This document shows positions 15,328 to 23,045 of a DNA stretch of 39,342 bases, one piece after another. The position numbers and the translations under genes are program-made. How positions within the stretch are numbered: position 1 is the stretch's first letter; the number at the start of each line of letters is the position of its first letter. The notes beneath the pieces were generated by a model. That model searched no databases. It saw only the letters and a program-made list of their open reading frames with translations, and had not been told where the DNA came from. The stretch spans positions 1 through 39,342 of the forward strand of contig JAAZAA010000006.1 of NCBI GenBank assembly GCA_012514535.1, read 5' to 3'. Source of the stretch: Myxococcales bacterium. GTDB taxonomy: Bacteria > Myxococcota_A > Polyangia > Polyangiales > Polyangiaceae.

Positions 15328-15400
15328 CCGCCATTTCGTTCGGCGCCGCTCTCTCGCGATCGTCGTTCGGACCAGTTCCGTCGCACGTCGAGAGAACGAG

Positions 15401-15604
15401 TCAGTCGCCCCGGGTATTCCCCTCGTCGGGCTGCTCCTGGGACGGGGCTTCCGTTTGAGGCACGCTCGGCTCCGGGGGTGGGGGCTCGTCGGGGGGAGTG
15501 CGTGGCTCTCCGGGAGGACCACAGGCCGTCGCGGCCAGAAGCAGGAGGGCGCCGCTCAGCTCACGAGCTGACCACGGCGGACGTGCATGGTACCTGGCGA
15601 TCAT
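15401..15604 (-). CDS. small Pro/Glu-rich lipoprotein
   Basis: A 67-residue protein. Residues 1-28 read as a lipoprotein signal: Arg-containing start, hydrophobic ALLLLAATAC with Cys28 as the lipidated residue. The mature 39 residues are disordered, rich in Pro, Glu and Gln. No domain is recognised. The ATG (15604-15602) overlaps the ATG of the divergent PDZ-thioredoxin gene by two bases, an arrangement that leaves no separate promoter between them. A much longer frame runs upstream in the same phase, but it is the shadow of the divergent gene. Confidence 0.5.
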   Translation of the reverse strand: MIARYHARPPWSARELSGALLLLAATACGPPGEPRTPPDEPPPPEPSVPQTEAPSQEQPDEGNTRGD

Positions 15605-16658
15605 GATCGATGGCTTGGCCTGGGACCGCTCCCGCCCCGGGGTGACCCCCAGCGGGCTCGCCTCCGGGGGCCTCCGGGCCGCCTTGCGGGCGTCCTGGAG
15701 CCTCGCGGTCGTCGTGCCCCTCCTCTGTTCATCCTGTGGCGCACCTCGGGGAACGGCGCAAGGCGCCTCCGGCCCGACGTCCTCGGCGGCGTCGCGGCCT
15801 GCGAGCTCGACGAGCGCCCCGCTGCCCTCCGCCGAGGAGGGAACCTCACGGGACGCAGGGCTTGCCAGCTCGGGGGGATCTGGGCGCACCGTCGAGGGGC
15901 CACCGCTCCCGGCCCTGCTTCATCCCCCGGGAGACAAACCCTGGCTCGGGGTCGAGTTGAAGGCGCTGCCGCGAGGGGCCACGGGGGTCCGGGTCGAGCG
16001 TGTGTTTCGTGGCTCGCCCGCGGACGCGGCGGGGATCGAGGCCGGGGACGTCCTCCTGGCCCTCGATGGGGAGACGCTTCGAGAGCCGCGGCAGGTGCAG
16101 GAGACCGTGGGGCGGAGCGCGCCGAGCGCCCGCGTCGCCGTGCTGTTGGAGCGGCTCGGGCGCCAGCGACTCTTGCCGGTGCAGCTCGCCCAGCTGCCGG
16201 ACGCGGAGGATCGCATGCGCCTGCACTTCGTGGGGCTGCGAGCGCCGGAGCTGGGGGCCCTGGCGACGGTGCAGGGGACCGGGCCCTGGGGGTGGAAGCA
16301 GCTCGAAGGCAAGGTGGTGGTCGTCGAGTTCTGGGCGCGCACCTGCCCGGTGTGCCGCTACCTCGTGCCCGTCCTGAACCAGTGGCACCAGCGTTATCGT
16401 CCTCAGGGAGCCGTCCTCGTCGGGATCACCACGGACTCCGTGCCCAGCGCCGACCGCACGGCGCGCGAGCTCGGCATGACCTACCCGGTGGTGAGCGATC
16501 TCACTGGCAAGACCAGCGCCGCGTTTTCCGCGAACCAGCTGCCGACGCTGTTCGTCGTGGACCGGCGCGGTATCGTCCGGGACGTGATGGTGGGTTTGTC
16601 GGAGGCACGGCTCGAGGATCTGCAGGCGCTGATCGAGCAGCTCTTGAGCGAGGCCTGA
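15603..16658 (+). CDS. PDZ-thioredoxin (TlpA-like) fusion, exported lipoprotein
   Basis: A 351-residue protein. The N-terminus is a hydrophobic export signal ending LLCSSC (Cys42/Cys45; the lipobox is imperfect), followed by a Ser/Ala-rich linker (50-105). Residues about 113-198 are a PDZ domain (PWLGVEL, then GIEAGDVLLALDG). Residues about 210-345 are a TlpA/ResA-like thioredoxin domain with active site TCPVC (C248, C251), the GITTDS segment and the cis-proline loop QLPTLFVVD. It probably works as a periplasmic thiol-disulfide oxidoreductase, with the PDZ domain choosing a partner. Start codons at 15603 (ATG) or 15642 (GTG) are possible; neither has a clear Shine-Dalgarno. The carboxyltransferase gene follows after 63 nt. 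Confidence 0.85.
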   Translation: MIDGLAWDRSRPGVTPSGLASGGLRAALRASWSLAVVVPLLCSSCGAPRGTAQGASGPTSSAASRPASSTSAPLPSAEEGTSRDAGLASSGGSGRTVEGPPLPALLHPPGDKPWLGVELKALPRGATGVRVERVFRGSPADAAGIEAGDVLLALDGETLREPRQVQETVGRSAPSARVAVLLERLGRQRLLPVQLAQLPDAEDRMRLHFVGLRAPELGALATVQGTGPWGWKQLEGKVVVVEFWARTCPVCRYLVPVLNQWHQRYRPQGAVLVGITTDSVPSADRTARELGMTYPVVSDLTGKTSAAFSANQLPTLFVVDRRGIVRDVMVGLSEARLEDLQALIEQLLSEA

Positions 16659-16721
16659 GCTGCACCGACGCGCGGGGCCCGGCCGCGGCCGCCGCGCCCC
16701 CAGGAGAAGGAGCCGACGAGG

Positions 16722-18251
16722 ATGGATGACTTGAAGCTACGGGAGCTGATCGAGCGCACGCGGGCCGGTGGAGACGCCGGCTATCACCAGAAGAACGCGG
16801 AGCGCGGCAAGCTCTTCGCGCGGGACCGCATCGCGCGCTTGCTCGATCCGGGGTCCTTCGTGGAGGACTCCCTCCTCGCCAACAGTCGGGCCCAGGGGCT
16901 CCCCGCCGACGGCGTGATCACCGGCAGCGGCACCGTCGAGGGACGGGTGGTGTGCGTCGTGGCGAACGACTCCACCGTCAAGGCCGGCTCGTGGGGCGCG
17001 CGCACCGTCGAGAAGATCCTGCGCACCCAAGAGCGCGCGAAGAAGCTGCGGTGCCCCCTCTTCTATCTCGTCGACAGCGCGGGCGCGCGCATCACCGATC
17101 AGGTGGAGATGTTCCCCGGGCGCCGGGGTGCCGGGCGCATCTTCTACAACCAGGTGCAGCTGTCGGGGCTGGTGCCCCAGGTGTGTTTGCTGTTCGGGCC
17201 GTCGGCGGCGGGCGGCGCGTACATTCCCGCGTTCTGTGACGTGGTGGTGATGGTCGACGGGAACGCGAGCATGTACCTCGGCTCACCGCGCATGGCGGAG
17301 ATGGTGATCGGTGAGCGCGTGACCCTCGAAGAGATGGGGGGCGCGAAGATGCACACCTCCGTCTCCGGCTGCGGCGACGTCCTCGTCAAGACGGAAGAGG
17401 AGGCCATCGACTGGGCGCGGACCTACCTGGCGTTGATGCCGGACAACTACGAGAGCGCGCCGCCGGTGGCGGAGCCCAAGCCGCCGGCGCCCGGTCCTCG
17501 ATCCCTCGAGGAGATCATCGTCCCCGACGAGAACAAACCCTTCGACATGAAGCAGGTGATCGAGCACCTGGTGGACGCGGGCAGCTTCCTCGAGATCAAG
17601 AAGCGCTTCGCCAAGGAGCTCATCACGGGGCTGGCGCGCATCGAGGGGCGGGTCGTCGGCGTCGTCGCGAACCAGCCGAAGCACCTCGGGGGAGTGCTGT
17701 TCGTCGACAGCGCCGACAAGGCGGCGCGCTTCATCTGGCTCTGCGACGCCTTCGGCATCCCCCTCGTGTACCTCGCCGACGTGCCAGGCTTCATGATCGG
17801 CACCAAGGTGGAGCGTCAGGGGATCATCCGCGCGGGGGCGAAGATGATCTCCGCGGTCAGCGAGGCGACGGTGCCGAAGGTGTGCGTCATCGTGCGGAAG
17901 GCCTACGGCGCGGGGCTCTACGCGATGGGCGGGCCCGCCTTCGAGCCCGACGCCTGCATCGCGCTCCCCACGGCGTCCATCGCCGTGATGGGGCCGAGCG
18001 CCGCGGTGAACGCCGTGTACTACAACAAGATCCAGCAGGTCCCCGAGGGCCAGGAGCGGGACGCTTACGTCGAGCAGCTCCGGGAGGAGTACCGCCGGGA
18101 CGTCGATCTCGAGAAGCTGGCGAGCGAGCTGGTGGTGGACGCGGTCGTCCCCTTCGCGGAGCTCCGGGAGGAGGTCGCCCGCCGGTTGGAGCGGGCTCGG
18201 GACAAGCTCGAGGAGCGGCCGCGCAAGAAGCACATGGTGCCCCCCGTCTGA
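16722..18251 (+). CDS. acyl-CoA carboxylase carboxyltransferase (beta) subunit
   Basis: A 509-residue biotin-dependent carboxyltransferase of the propionyl-/methylcrotonyl-CoA carboxylase beta type. The two crotonase-like halves are both complete: N-half with LVDSAGARITDQVEMFPGRR and GPSAAGGAYIPAF (acyl-CoA oxyanion hole), C-half with YLADVPGFMIGTKVE and KAYGAGLYAMGGPAFEPD. It transfers CO2 from carboxybiotin to an acyl-CoA. Length matches the family. No biotin carboxylase or biotin carrier gene is in the window, so the alpha subunit is encoded elsewhere. A strong Shine-Dalgarno (AGGAGAAGGAG) precedes the ATG. The precise acyl-CoA cannot be read from sequence alone. Confidence 0.93.
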   Translation: MDDLKLRELIERTRAGGDAGYHQKNAERGKLFARDRIARLLDPGSFVEDSLLANSRAQGLPADGVITGSGTVEGRVVCVVANDSTVKAGSWGARTVEKILRTQERAKKLRCPLFYLVDSAGARITDQVEMFPGRRGAGRIFYNQVQLSGLVPQVCLLFGPSAAGGAYIPAFCDVVVMVDGNASMYLGSPRMAEMVIGERVTLEEMGGAKMHTSVSGCGDVLVKTEEEAIDWARTYLALMPDNYESAPPVAEPKPPAPGPRSLEEIIVPDENKPFDMKQVIEHLVDAGSFLEIKKRFAKELITGLARIEGRVVGVVANQPKHLGGVLFVDSADKAARFIWLCDAFGIPLVYLADVPGFMIGTKVERQGIIRAGAKMISAVSEATVPKVCVIVRKAYGAGLYAMGGPAFEPDACIALPTASIAVMGPSAAVNAVYYNKIQQVPEGQERDAYVEQLREEYRRDVDLEKLASELVVDAVVPFAELREEVARRLERARDKLEERPRKKHMVPPV

Positions 18252-18302
18252 GCCGAGCAGGGGGGCGCCCTGCGTGCGCCGCGCTTGCCGCGCGCTCGGG
18301 TC

Positions 18303-20912
18303 TCAGGGGTGTCGTCGCCGACGCAGGAGGGGGAGGGCCAGGGCGAGCACCAGCGCGAGCCCGCGCGCGCTCCCCCCACCGAGCTGACCGGCACCGAGGA
18401 GGCCCGGGTCGACGGCGCAGCCGCCGCTCGCGCGGAACCCGGAGCCCGCCACCTGGGGGTCCACGGCGACGGGGAGCGTGCGCGAGCCGATGCGTTCCCC
18501 GTCGAAGGCGACGTCGAGCTCGACGTCGCTGCCCCCCGAGCCTGCGGGCATGGCCAAGGCGAGCCGCCAGAGGCCGGGCGTGAGGGGCTCGAGGGTCACC
18601 CGCGCGGCGCCGGGGGCCCGCGCGGTGAGGCGATGCGCCGCGAAGCCCCCCGCCGGGCGTCCCGCCTGGTCCCGAAGCACGACCAACCCTTGGAGGGGCT
18701 GGTTCTCGTCCGGGTACACGAAGGTCTGGGCCACTTCGATGCGCGCGGTGCGGGGGAGCGTCGCCGCGTTGGCAGGTGTCGAGCTCTGCGCGGCGTCCTG
18801 CGCCAACAGCGCGCCCACCACGTCGAGCGCCCCGGCGCCCACCTGCTCGGGAGCGAAGACGGCGCCTTCGAGGGGGCGGGAGCCCGCCTGGAGCAGCGCG
18901 CGGATCTGGTCGTTGTCGAGCTCCGGCTCTCGCTGCAGCAGCAGCGCGATGGCGCCGGTCACGACGGGCGCCGCCATCGACGTGCCGGAGGCCAGCGCGT
19001 GGTGATCGCTCACCACCAAACACGCCCCACCTCCGGGACCACAGGGTCCGGAGCCCCGGAACTGGCTCAGCACGTTGCCCGAGGTCCGCGGATCCGCCTC
19101 TGCGGACATGGCCGCCACGACGTTGACCCCGGGCGCGACGAGATCGGGCTTGAGCGCTCCGGTGCCCGTGGGGCCTGCCGCGCTGAAGTAGGCCGTCGTG
19201 TCGCCGGGGGCGCGATCGAGCGCCCCGTGCGCAGGCTGATCGATCGTGGCGCCCGCGTGGTCCACCCAGGAGGTGCGGTTGGTGGTGGCGCCCACGGCGA
19301 TCAGCGCCGGGTGCGAGGCGGGGATGGACACGGTGCCCGCCTTGCGAGACGCGGGCAGCAGCGGTCCGAGGCCGCGCCCCGGCTCGAGATCCCCGGATCC
19401 GTCCACCCACACGCGCGCGGTGCCGTTGCCCTCGAGGTGCAGGGCGAAGGTGCGCCCGGAGCGCCACTCGCCAGCGACGATCACGATCGCGCCGTGCTGG
19501 GGGAGGGCCACTCCATGGGCATTGTCGCGCACGCCGTTGACGATCGACACGGTGTAGTCGTCGTCGTCTCCGAGCTCCCGGGCGCGGAAGGCGGCGGCGC
19601 GCCCGCGCCCGAGGAGCGGCGTGCTCCTGCCGCGGCCGTTGGCGAAGCCGACCCGGAGGTCGTCGCCGGGGGCGGAGGCGATCCAGGCGAAGACGGCGCC
19701 CCGGGTGGGGCGCGTCGTCAGGGCAGGGCTCACGATGGGCACCCGGGTCGTCCCCGCGGGGGCCACGTGGACCTCCGTGTGAATCCCCAGAGGCCCGGGC
19801 AGCTCGTCGGTGAGCCCGGGGTACTGCCCCGCGCTGTTGCCTGAAGCCACGACGATGGCGCGGCCCGGTCGGTCGAGGAGGCCCGCGAGGCCGACCTCCA
19901 GCGCGGAGGTCCCGTCGTGACCGCCGAAGTTCGAGCCGAGGCTCACGTTGACGACCGCAGGGCGACCGAGAGCCTGCGCCCGGTCGAAGACGAACCGCGC
20001 GGAGGTGAGGATGTTGACGTCGAAGATGGTCCCCGCGGGCCCCGTGCCCACCTGCGCGACGATCAGATCCGCTTCGGGAGCGAGGCCGAAGTAGCTCCCC
20101 TCCGGCTCACCATTGCCCGCGGCGATGGACGCGACGTGGGTACCATGGCCGACGAGGTCCGTGGGCTCGTCGCCTTCGACCGTGTTGTGCAAGAGCTCGT
20201 CGATGTCCGCGGCGGACAGCACCGCGCAGGGGTTGTCCCCCGTGCACCCGAAGGCCGCCTCGAGCTCGGGGTGGCGGCCCCGAGGCTGCGCGGCGAAGTC
20301 GATCAGCCAGCGGACCCGCGTGCTCCCGTCCCGGTGGCGGAGGGCGGGATGCTTGGTGTCCACCCCCGTGTCGATCACGCCGACCACCACGCCCGCGCCC
20401 GTGAGCCCGGTGGACTCCCGGGCGGTGTCGCTCCTGGTCCACCCGGCGACTTGATCGAGCTGAGGTCGCAGGGGCGGTGACCAGCGGAAGCGGACGTCGG
20501 GGTTCTCGGCGATGACTCGCTGCAGCTGGGCCAGGGACCCCCGAGCGACGGCGAGCCGCCCGGCGATCGCCGTGAGCCCCCGCTCGCCCGCGCTCACCCC
20601 CGGGGGCAGCTCCGCCGTGATGCCGAAGGAGTCGTCGGAGAGCCCGAGGGCGCGCGCCACCTCCGCCGGGGATCGATCCCGGGAGAGCGCGTCGAACAGC
20701 CGCCCCGCGTCCACGTCCGCCGCGGCTCCACGGGGCGCCCAGCAGGCGAGCGCCGCCAGCACCCCGAACACCCAGGACGCCCTCGAGCCGGGCTTCCGCA
20801 GACGGGGCAGCCGCGCGCGGGGAAGTCTGCGGCGAGCTCGCCGGGCGACCGGGCAGATGGAGGGACCCCGACGGGGTGACCCCGAGCGGGGCGGGTGCGT
20901 CACGGGCCGCAT
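18303..20912 (-). CDS. subtilisin-like (S8) serine protease with MYXO-CTERM-like tail
   Basis: An 869-residue secreted protease. An Arg-rich N-terminus leads to a hydrophobic segment ending RGAAAD (about 46-65). The catalytic triad is D181 (GVIDTGVD), H256 (GHGTHVAS) and S645 (ASGTSMAAP); N359 in ASGN is the oxyanion residue. About 180 residues between N359 and the TTAYFSAAGP strand are an insertion, probably a beta-sandwich, as in many large subtilases. A further beta-rich domain covers 690-820. The C-terminus has GGC, a hydrophobic helix and RRRR, the layout of a MYXO-CTERM sorting tail, so it is probably processed and retained at the outer surface. It converges with the carboxyltransferase gene across 51 bp. 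Confidence 0.93.
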   Translation of the reverse strand: MRPVTHPPRSGSPRRGPSICPVARRARRRLPRARLPRLRKPGSRASWVFGVLAALACWAPRGAAADVDAGRLFDALSRDRSPAEVARALGLSDDSFGITAELPPGVSAGERGLTAIAGRLAVARGSLAQLQRVIAENPDVRFRWSPPLRPQLDQVAGWTRSDTARESTGLTGAGVVVGVIDTGVDTKHPALRHRDGSTRVRWLIDFAAQPRGRHPELEAAFGCTGDNPCAVLSAADIDELLHNTVEGDEPTDLVGHGTHVASIAAGNGEPEGSYFGLAPEADLIVAQVGTGPAGTIFDVNILTSARFVFDRAQALGRPAVVNVSLGSNFGGHDGTSALEVGLAGLLDRPGRAIVVASGNSAGQYPGLTDELPGPLGIHTEVHVAPAGTTRVPIVSPALTTRPTRGAVFAWIASAPGDDLRVGFANGRGRSTPLLGRGRAAAFRARELGDDDDYTVSIVNGVRDNAHGVALPQHGAIVIVAGEWRSGRTFALHLEGNGTARVWVDGSGDLEPGRGLGPLLPASRKAGTVSIPASHPALIAVGATTNRTSWVDHAGATIDQPAHGALDRAPGDTTAYFSAAGPTGTGALKPDLVAPGVNVVAAMSAEADPRTSGNVLSQFRGSGPCGPGGGACLVVSDHHALASGTSMAAPVVTGAIALLLQREPELDNDQIRALLQAGSRPLEGAVFAPEQVGAGALDVVGALLAQDAAQSSTPANAATLPRTARIEVAQTFVYPDENQPLQGLVVLRDQAGRPAGGFAAHRLTARAPGAARVTLEPLTPGLWRLALAMPAGSGGSDVELDVAFDGERIGSRTLPVAVDPQVAGSGFRASGGCAVDPGLLGAGQLGGGSARGLALVLALALPLLRRRRHP

Positions 20913-20939
20913 CCTAGCGCGCCGGCGGGCCTGCGTCGC

Positions 20940-22421
20940 TCAGAGGGCGGCGAAGTAGACCGAGCAGGCGTGGGGCTCGAAGGGCTCGTGATCGGGGTCG
21001 AAGGGGTGGGCGAGGTCGACGCCGCCCAGGTTCGTCACGGTGACGAGGAGGTGGGCCACGCCGTCGAGCTCCGTGATGCGTTGCTCGACCACGGGGTGGC
21101 GCTCGCGGAAGGGGACCAGGAGGGTCGACACCCGCTGCCAGGCGGCGTCGTAGCGCGTGACCGACCAGACATAGGACACGGGGGCCTCGCAGGTCCCGCG
21201 CAGGGCGATGGACGGCAAGGGGCGATCGAGCTCCAGGTGGACGTAGGAGGAGCCCGTGGGCGTCAGCGGCCGCGGCAGCGCGAGGTTGCGGGGCAAGGTG
21301 GACGAGCGCAGCCGCCAGGCGGGCTCCACGCGGCTCGCCTCGCCGGCCCACGGGAGCCAGCCGCCATCGACGTCGGGGCGTCCGACGCTGAACCGGCTCC
21401 GAGCGAAGGCGTCCCAGTGGCGCGCCACCCGCTCTCGCGAGTCACCGAGGCTGCTGCGCAGCACGTCGAGCACGTCCGGTTCTCCGTGCCAGCGCAGGGC
21501 GCCGGCAGGCGTGCGTGTCGCCGCGAGCTGGAGGGCGGCGGTGGGCGCCTTCGAGCGGAGGGAGGGCGGCGCGGTGTCGTCCCCGAGGCGGGCCAGGTGT
21601 TCGAACCAGAGCGCCGCGCCCTCGGAGCGCTCGTCGCGCATTCGCCACGAGACGCCGCGCTCCGGCGCTGCCTGGAGACGGGCGAGGGCGAGCTCGTCGC
21701 GGAGCTCCGGGGTGCCGAGCCGCCACCAGAGGTGCGTGGCGTAGGCGCGTCGCACGTGAGGGGGATGCGCGGGGGCCCGGGCCGCGTCGCTGGCCTCGGC
21801 GACGCAAAGATGAGCGGCCCGTGAGAGCTGCGTGGCGCCACCGACGCAGAAGGCCGCCGCTCGATCGAAGCCGCGGCTCGCCTGGGGCTCGAGCCACACG
21901 GCGACGTCACCAGCGGCTGTCAGCGGAGACTCCGGGGGCGCAGAGGAGGGAGGCGGCTCGTCGAGGCCGACGTACCAGTCGAGCTCGCCGCCGCCGCCGC
22001 GCCGTCCGTCGGATCCAGGTGCGGGCAATCCCTCGAGTCGAACCAGGCGCTCGTAGGCGAGCTCCAGAGCCTCCAGCGCCGCTCCCGCCAGGGTCGATGG
22101 CTCGACGTCGATCTGCGTCGGTGTCAGTGGGACATGAGCGCACACGGGGAGCCGGTGGGAGCAGAGCCGCGCCGTCCCCGACGGGCGTGGCACCTCCCAA
22201 CGCAGGGCCCCCGAGGGGAGCGCGGGATCGACGGGGACCTCCGGCTCCGACCGGGGCGAGGGCCCACCGAGGAGGAAGGACGGCTCACGACGGGGAGACG
22301 TCGAGGGCGTGCTCTGCGCCGCGGCCCAGGAGCAGACCGTGAGACACCCGATCAGCCAGCGCGCGGTGGACCGTCGAGGGCGTCTCCGGGGTTCGGGCGC
22401 GCCAGGCGGACGGCTGATCAC
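20940..22421 (-). CDS. exported protein of unknown function
   Basis: About 493 residues. I place the start at GTG 22421, preceded by GGA at about 7 nt, because this gives a standard signal peptide (RRRPRRSTARW, then a hydrophobic stretch ending AAAQ). The frame stays open further upstream, but that part overlaps the divergent gene at 22497 and looks like its shadow. The mature protein has no family I recognise; it has scattered cysteines, several Trp, and C-terminal beta-rich segments (YVHLELDRPLP, then HLLVTVTNLGGV) that look like an immunoglobulin-like or jelly-roll domain. The middle third is helical and resembles a putative peptidase or repeat region, without a visible HExxH motif. The subtilase gene lies 27 bp downstream. 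Confidence 0.75.
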   Translation of the reverse strand: MISRPPGAPEPRRRPRRSTARWLIGCLTVCSWAAAQSTPSTSPRREPSFLLGGPSPRSEPEVPVDPALPSGALRWEVPRPSGTARLCSHRLPVCAHVPLTPTQIDVEPSTLAGAALEALELAYERLVRLEGLPAPGSDGRRGGGGELDWYVGLDEPPPSSAPPESPLTAAGDVAVWLEPQASRGFDRAAAFCVGGATQLSRAAHLCVAEASDAARAPAHPPHVRRAYATHLWWRLGTPELRDELALARLQAAPERGVSWRMRDERSEGAALWFEHLARLGDDTAPPSLRSKAPTAALQLAATRTPAGALRWHGEPDVLDVLRSSLGDSRERVARHWDAFARSRFSVGRPDVDGGWLPWAGEASRVEPAWRLRSSTLPRNLALPRPLTPTGSSYVHLELDRPLPSIALRGTCEAPVSYVWSVTRYDAAWQRVSTLLVPFRERHPVVEQRITELDGVAHLLVTVTNLGGVDLAHPFDPDHEPFEPHACSVYFAAL

Positions 22422-22434
22422 GGTTTCCAGCAAT

Positions 22435-22465
22435 TTGACAGTGTACTCCGACAGGACCCTATACT
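22435..22465 (+). promoter_or_regulatory. putative sigma70-type promoter of the tyrosine-catabolic cluster
   Basis: A perfect TTGACA (22435-22440) and TATACT (22460-22465) separated by 19 nt, in the 75-bp space between divergent genes. The predicted start is about 25 nt upstream of the ATG at 22497. The long spacer matches the one at 390-420. Confidence 0.5.
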
Positions 22466-22496
22466 GACCGCGGCGTCGCCGTTCATTCTCTGCATC

Positions 22497-23045
22497 ATGA
22501 TACCCCGCTTCGATCCAACCCGCGCCGTGGTGTTCGACCTCGCGCAAGGTCAGCTCCGCGACGAGGAGGGCATTGGCCGCCTCAACGTTCCCGCGGATGC
22601 GTTGCTTCGGCTCTTGGCGGGCGTTGGAGCCGACGCGCGCCGGGACTTCGGCCATGGGCTCGGCAACGAGGTCGGGCGGCGGGTGCAGCGGCGCCTCGGC
22701 GACGCGGCGAAGGACGCCGGAGCGGAGGTTTGGGTCGAGCACCTCGGAGGTGAGCTGGCCCTCTTGGGCCTCGGGAACCTGAGCTTCGAGCGCTGGGGCA
22801 AGGCGTTGGTGATCGCCGTCGCGGGCGCGCCCCAGGGCGCCGAGGAGCTGGTGGGTTCCCTCCTCGAGGGAGCGCTGCTCCGCGCGCTCGGGCGCGAGGT
22901 CGTGGCGGTAGCCATGGGAGGCGAGCCCTTGCGGTACGCCCTGTTGAATCAGCGCGCCGGAGCGCAGGCGCGCGCTTGGCTCGACGAGGGGGCCTCCTGG
23001 AGCGAAGTTTTGGAGAGGCTCCACCGCGGGCGAGGTGATGCGTGA
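22497..23045 (+). CDS. hypothetical protein, possibly V4R-like
   Basis: A 182-residue soluble protein. I chose ATG 22497 because a good promoter-like site ends 31 bp upstream; the frame is open earlier only as a shadow of the divergent gene. The layout (FGHGLGNEV early helix, GAEVWVEHLGGELALLGLGN, LLEGALLRALGREVVAVAM, RYALLN strand) is reminiscent of 4-vinyl-reductase-like (V4R) ligand-binding domains, but the zinc-ligand cysteines of that family are absent, so this is only a structural guess. Its stop overlaps the next GTG start by GTGA, so the two are translationally coupled. Confidence 0.75.
   Translation: MIPRFDPTRAVVFDLAQGQLRDEEGIGRLNVPADALLRLLAGVGADARRDFGHGLGNEVGRRVQRRLGDAAKDAGAEVWVEHLGGELALLGLGNLSFERWGKALVIAVAGAPQGAEELVGSLLEGALLRALGREVVAVAMGGEPLRYALLNQRAGAQARAWLDEGASWSEVLERLHRGRGDA

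Larger units (their letters stand above)
14427..15400. other. ~970-bp gene-free region, candidate non-coding RNA locus (+)
   Basis: No frame here looks like a protein: frames are short or have arginine/proline-rich translations and the codon pattern does not match the neighbours. The plus strand is pyrimidine-rich, contains CTTGGCTT four times (14709, 14763, 14829, 15194), a 20-bp degenerate direct repeat (14891-14930), two strong dyads (14546-14570 and 14950-14971), and ends with an intrinsic terminator for the plus strand (15291-15327). A weak promoter-like pair, TTAGAT and TATTAC with 16 nt spacing, is at 14441-14468. I compared it by eye with tmRNA, RNase P, 6S and SRP cores and matched none. 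A structured RNA or a decayed gene would both fit. Confidence 0.4.

Noticed and set aside
17887-19844. Long frames on both strands around the carboxyltransferase and subtilase genes
   Set aside because: No family features; the overlapping genes have complete catalytic motifs.
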